This document shows, in pieces, positions 62,861 to 64,000 of a stretch of DNA of 64,000 nucleotides. The notes under the pieces are model-generated. The model made no database searches and was not told the origin of the DNA. It was given only the letters and a program-made list of their open reading frames with translations. A program made the position numbers and the translations under genes. Origin of the DNA: Sphingobacterium arenae (lineage in GTDB: Bacteria > Bacteroidota > Bacteroidia > Sphingobacteriales > Sphingobacteriaceae); assembly GCF_014692505.1 (NCBI RefSeq), contig NZ_JACNYK010000001.1:372001-436000 (forward strand). Reading direction: 5' to 3'. Positions within the stretch are counted from its first letter, which is position 1, and the number at the start of each line of letters is the position of its first letter.

Positions 62861-64000
62861 ATGAATAAATTAAAATTCTTACCATTTTGTGTCGTTGTTG
62901 CTACGGTAATCGTGGGTTGTGAGGGAGTGGCCAATACCCAGGACGAAAACAATCCGTTATTGACGACCTATGACACCCCGTTTCAAGTACCGCCATTCGA
63001 CAAAATTAAAGATGAGCATTTTCGTCCTGCATTCAAAGCTGCTTTGGAACAGCATAATCAAGAAATCGACGTTATTGTAAACGATCCAGAAGAAGCTACT
63101 TTTGAAAACACGATCGTTGCGTTGGAGAATGCGGGGAGCACGTTAGGAAATATTTCACGCGTATTCTTTAACCTTAATTCAGCGAATACAAATGATTCCA
63201 TTCAAGCGATAGCTAAAGATATGGCGCCTGTACTTTCGGCACACGGCGATGAAATTTCCTTGAATGAGAAGCTTTTTGAGCGTGTGAAAAAGGTGTATGA
63301 TAACCGTAATTCTTTACAGTTGAGTGCAGAGGACGCAAAATTACTAGAAGAAACCTATAAAGGATTTGTCCGCGCGGGTGCAAACCTTTCTGAAAGTGAT
63401 AAAGAGAAGCTGAAGAAGATCAATTCTGAATTATCCGTGCTGACGAATGATTTTGGGCAAAATCTGTTGGCAGAAACAAATGCTTATGAATTGGTTGTGG
63501 ATAAGGAAGAGGATCTAGCTGGACTTCCGACCGCTTTAAAGCAGGCAGCTGCTGATGCCGCTAAAGCCAAAGGCAAAGAAGGGAAATGGGTGTTTACGCT
63601 TCAGAACCCATCGGTGATGCCTTTTCTACAGTATGCGGATAACAGAGAATTACGTCAGGACATTTGGAACGCCTATCAAATGCGCGGAAATAATGGCAAC
63701 GACAACGATAATAAAGAAAATCTGCTTAAAACAGCGAATCTTCGTTTAGAGAAAGCAAAATTATTGGGTTATAATTCGCATGCTGCCTACGTATTGGAAG
63801 AAGCGATGGCAGAAAATCCGACAAATGTATATGCCTTGCTCAATAAAATATGGGCACCTGCATTAGAGAAAGCAAAAGCGGAAGCGGCTGACATTCAAAA
63901 GGAAATCGATGCCGCCGGCGGAGATTTTGAAGTAGCACCGTACGACTGGAGGTATTATCAGGAAAAAATCCGCAAAGCAAAGTATGCCTTGAATGAAGAG
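62861..64000 (+). CDS. M3-family peptidyl-dipeptidase (Dcp-like) lipoprotein, 3' end cut off
   Basis: The first 380 residues of a lipoprotein (lipobox IVGC, Cys20) of the M3A metallopeptidase family. NPLLTTYDTPFQVPPFDKIKDEHFRPAFKAALEQH is the classic Dcp N terminus. The zinc motif HEXXH would lie beyond the window. It would trim dipeptides from peptide C termini in the periplasm. The frame is open to the last base. Confidence 0.92.
   Translation, partial: MNKLKFLPFCVVVATVIVGCEGVANTQDENNPLLTTYDTPFQVPPFDKIKDEHFRPAFKAALEQHNQEIDVIVNDPEEATFENTIVALENAGSTLGNISRVFFNLNSANTNDSIQAIAKDMAPVLSAHGDEISLNEKLFERVKKVYDNRNSLQLSAEDAKLLEETYKGFVRAGANLSESDKEKLKKINSELSVLTNDFGQNLLAETNAYELVVDKEEDLAGLPTALKQAAADAAKAKGKEGKWVFTLQNPSVMPFLQYADNRELRQDIWNAYQMRGNNGNDNDNKENLLKTANLRLEKAKLLGYNSHAAYVLEEAMAENPTNVYALLNKIWAPALEKAKAEAADIQKEIDAAGGDFEVAPYDWRYYQEKIRKAKYALNEE

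Overview
The window looks like chromosomal DNA of a Bacteroidota bacterium, most likely family Sphingobacteriaceae (Sphingobacterium/Pedobacter relatives). The evidence is three SusC/SusD outer-membrane uptake pairs, two ECF-sigma/FecR regulatory pairs, promoters with the Bacteroidota -7 element TAnnTTTG, near absence of Shine-Dalgarno sites, and a PadR/PspC locus. The genus is inferred; no rRNA marker is present.

Region 1 (1-12.9 kb, + strand) is a polysaccharide utilisation locus (PUL1). It holds the 3' part of a sodium:solute symporter, an aldolase of the DHDPS/NAL superfamily with a non-standard GSTGE region, an ECF sigma factor, FecR, an STN-type SusC, SusD, a sialidase-fold protein without the RIP motif, a DUF3748-like lipoprotein and a CE7-type acetyl esterase. 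It resembles a second, atypical acidic-sugar (nonulosonate-like) pathway. Its substrate is unknown.

Region 2 (12.9-30.3 kb) holds housekeeping and accessory genes: a small lipoprotein, a glycosyltransferase, a GMC oxidoreductase with its Tat-type subunit 3, MiaE, a repeat-rich 750-bp gap, a luciferase-like flavin oxidoreductase, a dicarboxylate/glutamate symporter, RlmN, ComF, VanZ, a PadR-PspC-outer membrane protein operon with a clear operator, an SMP-30-like lipoprotein and MurF.

Region 3 (30.3-46 kb, - strand) is a complete sialic-acid PUL transcribed as one nine-gene operon: SusC, SusD, N-acetylneuraminate lyase, mutarotase NanM, MFS transporter NanT, a two-domain sialate O-acetylesterase, N-acylglucosamine 2-epimerase, GH20 hexosaminidase and GH33 sialidase. 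A divergent FadR-type GntR regulator faces it. The shared gap contains three GTnnnAC half-site palindromes that overlap a recognisable -33/-7 promoter. The set supports release, de-acetylation, uptake and conversion of sialic acid to ManNAc and then GlcNAc.

Region 4 (46-51 kb, - strand) has an Rrf2 regulator, a PafA-like phosphatase and UvrA.

Region 5 (51.2-62.8 kb, + strand) is PUL3: ECF sigma, FecR, STN-type SusC, SusD, a Tat-type FAD oxidoreductase, an uncharacterised HEAT-like protein and a GH78-type alpha-L-rhamnosidase. The window ends inside an M3-family dipeptidyl carboxypeptidase gene.

The main regulatory observations are: (a) a hairpin of the same architecture, with compensatory stem differences, between fecR and susC in both sigma-controlled PULs; (b) a 13-bp perfect stem-loop between susD and nanA in the sialic operon; (c) a PadR palindrome overlapping its own promoter; (d) a cluster of dispersed repeats at 17.8-18.5 kb. 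No tRNA, rRNA, CRISPR array or transposase was seen.
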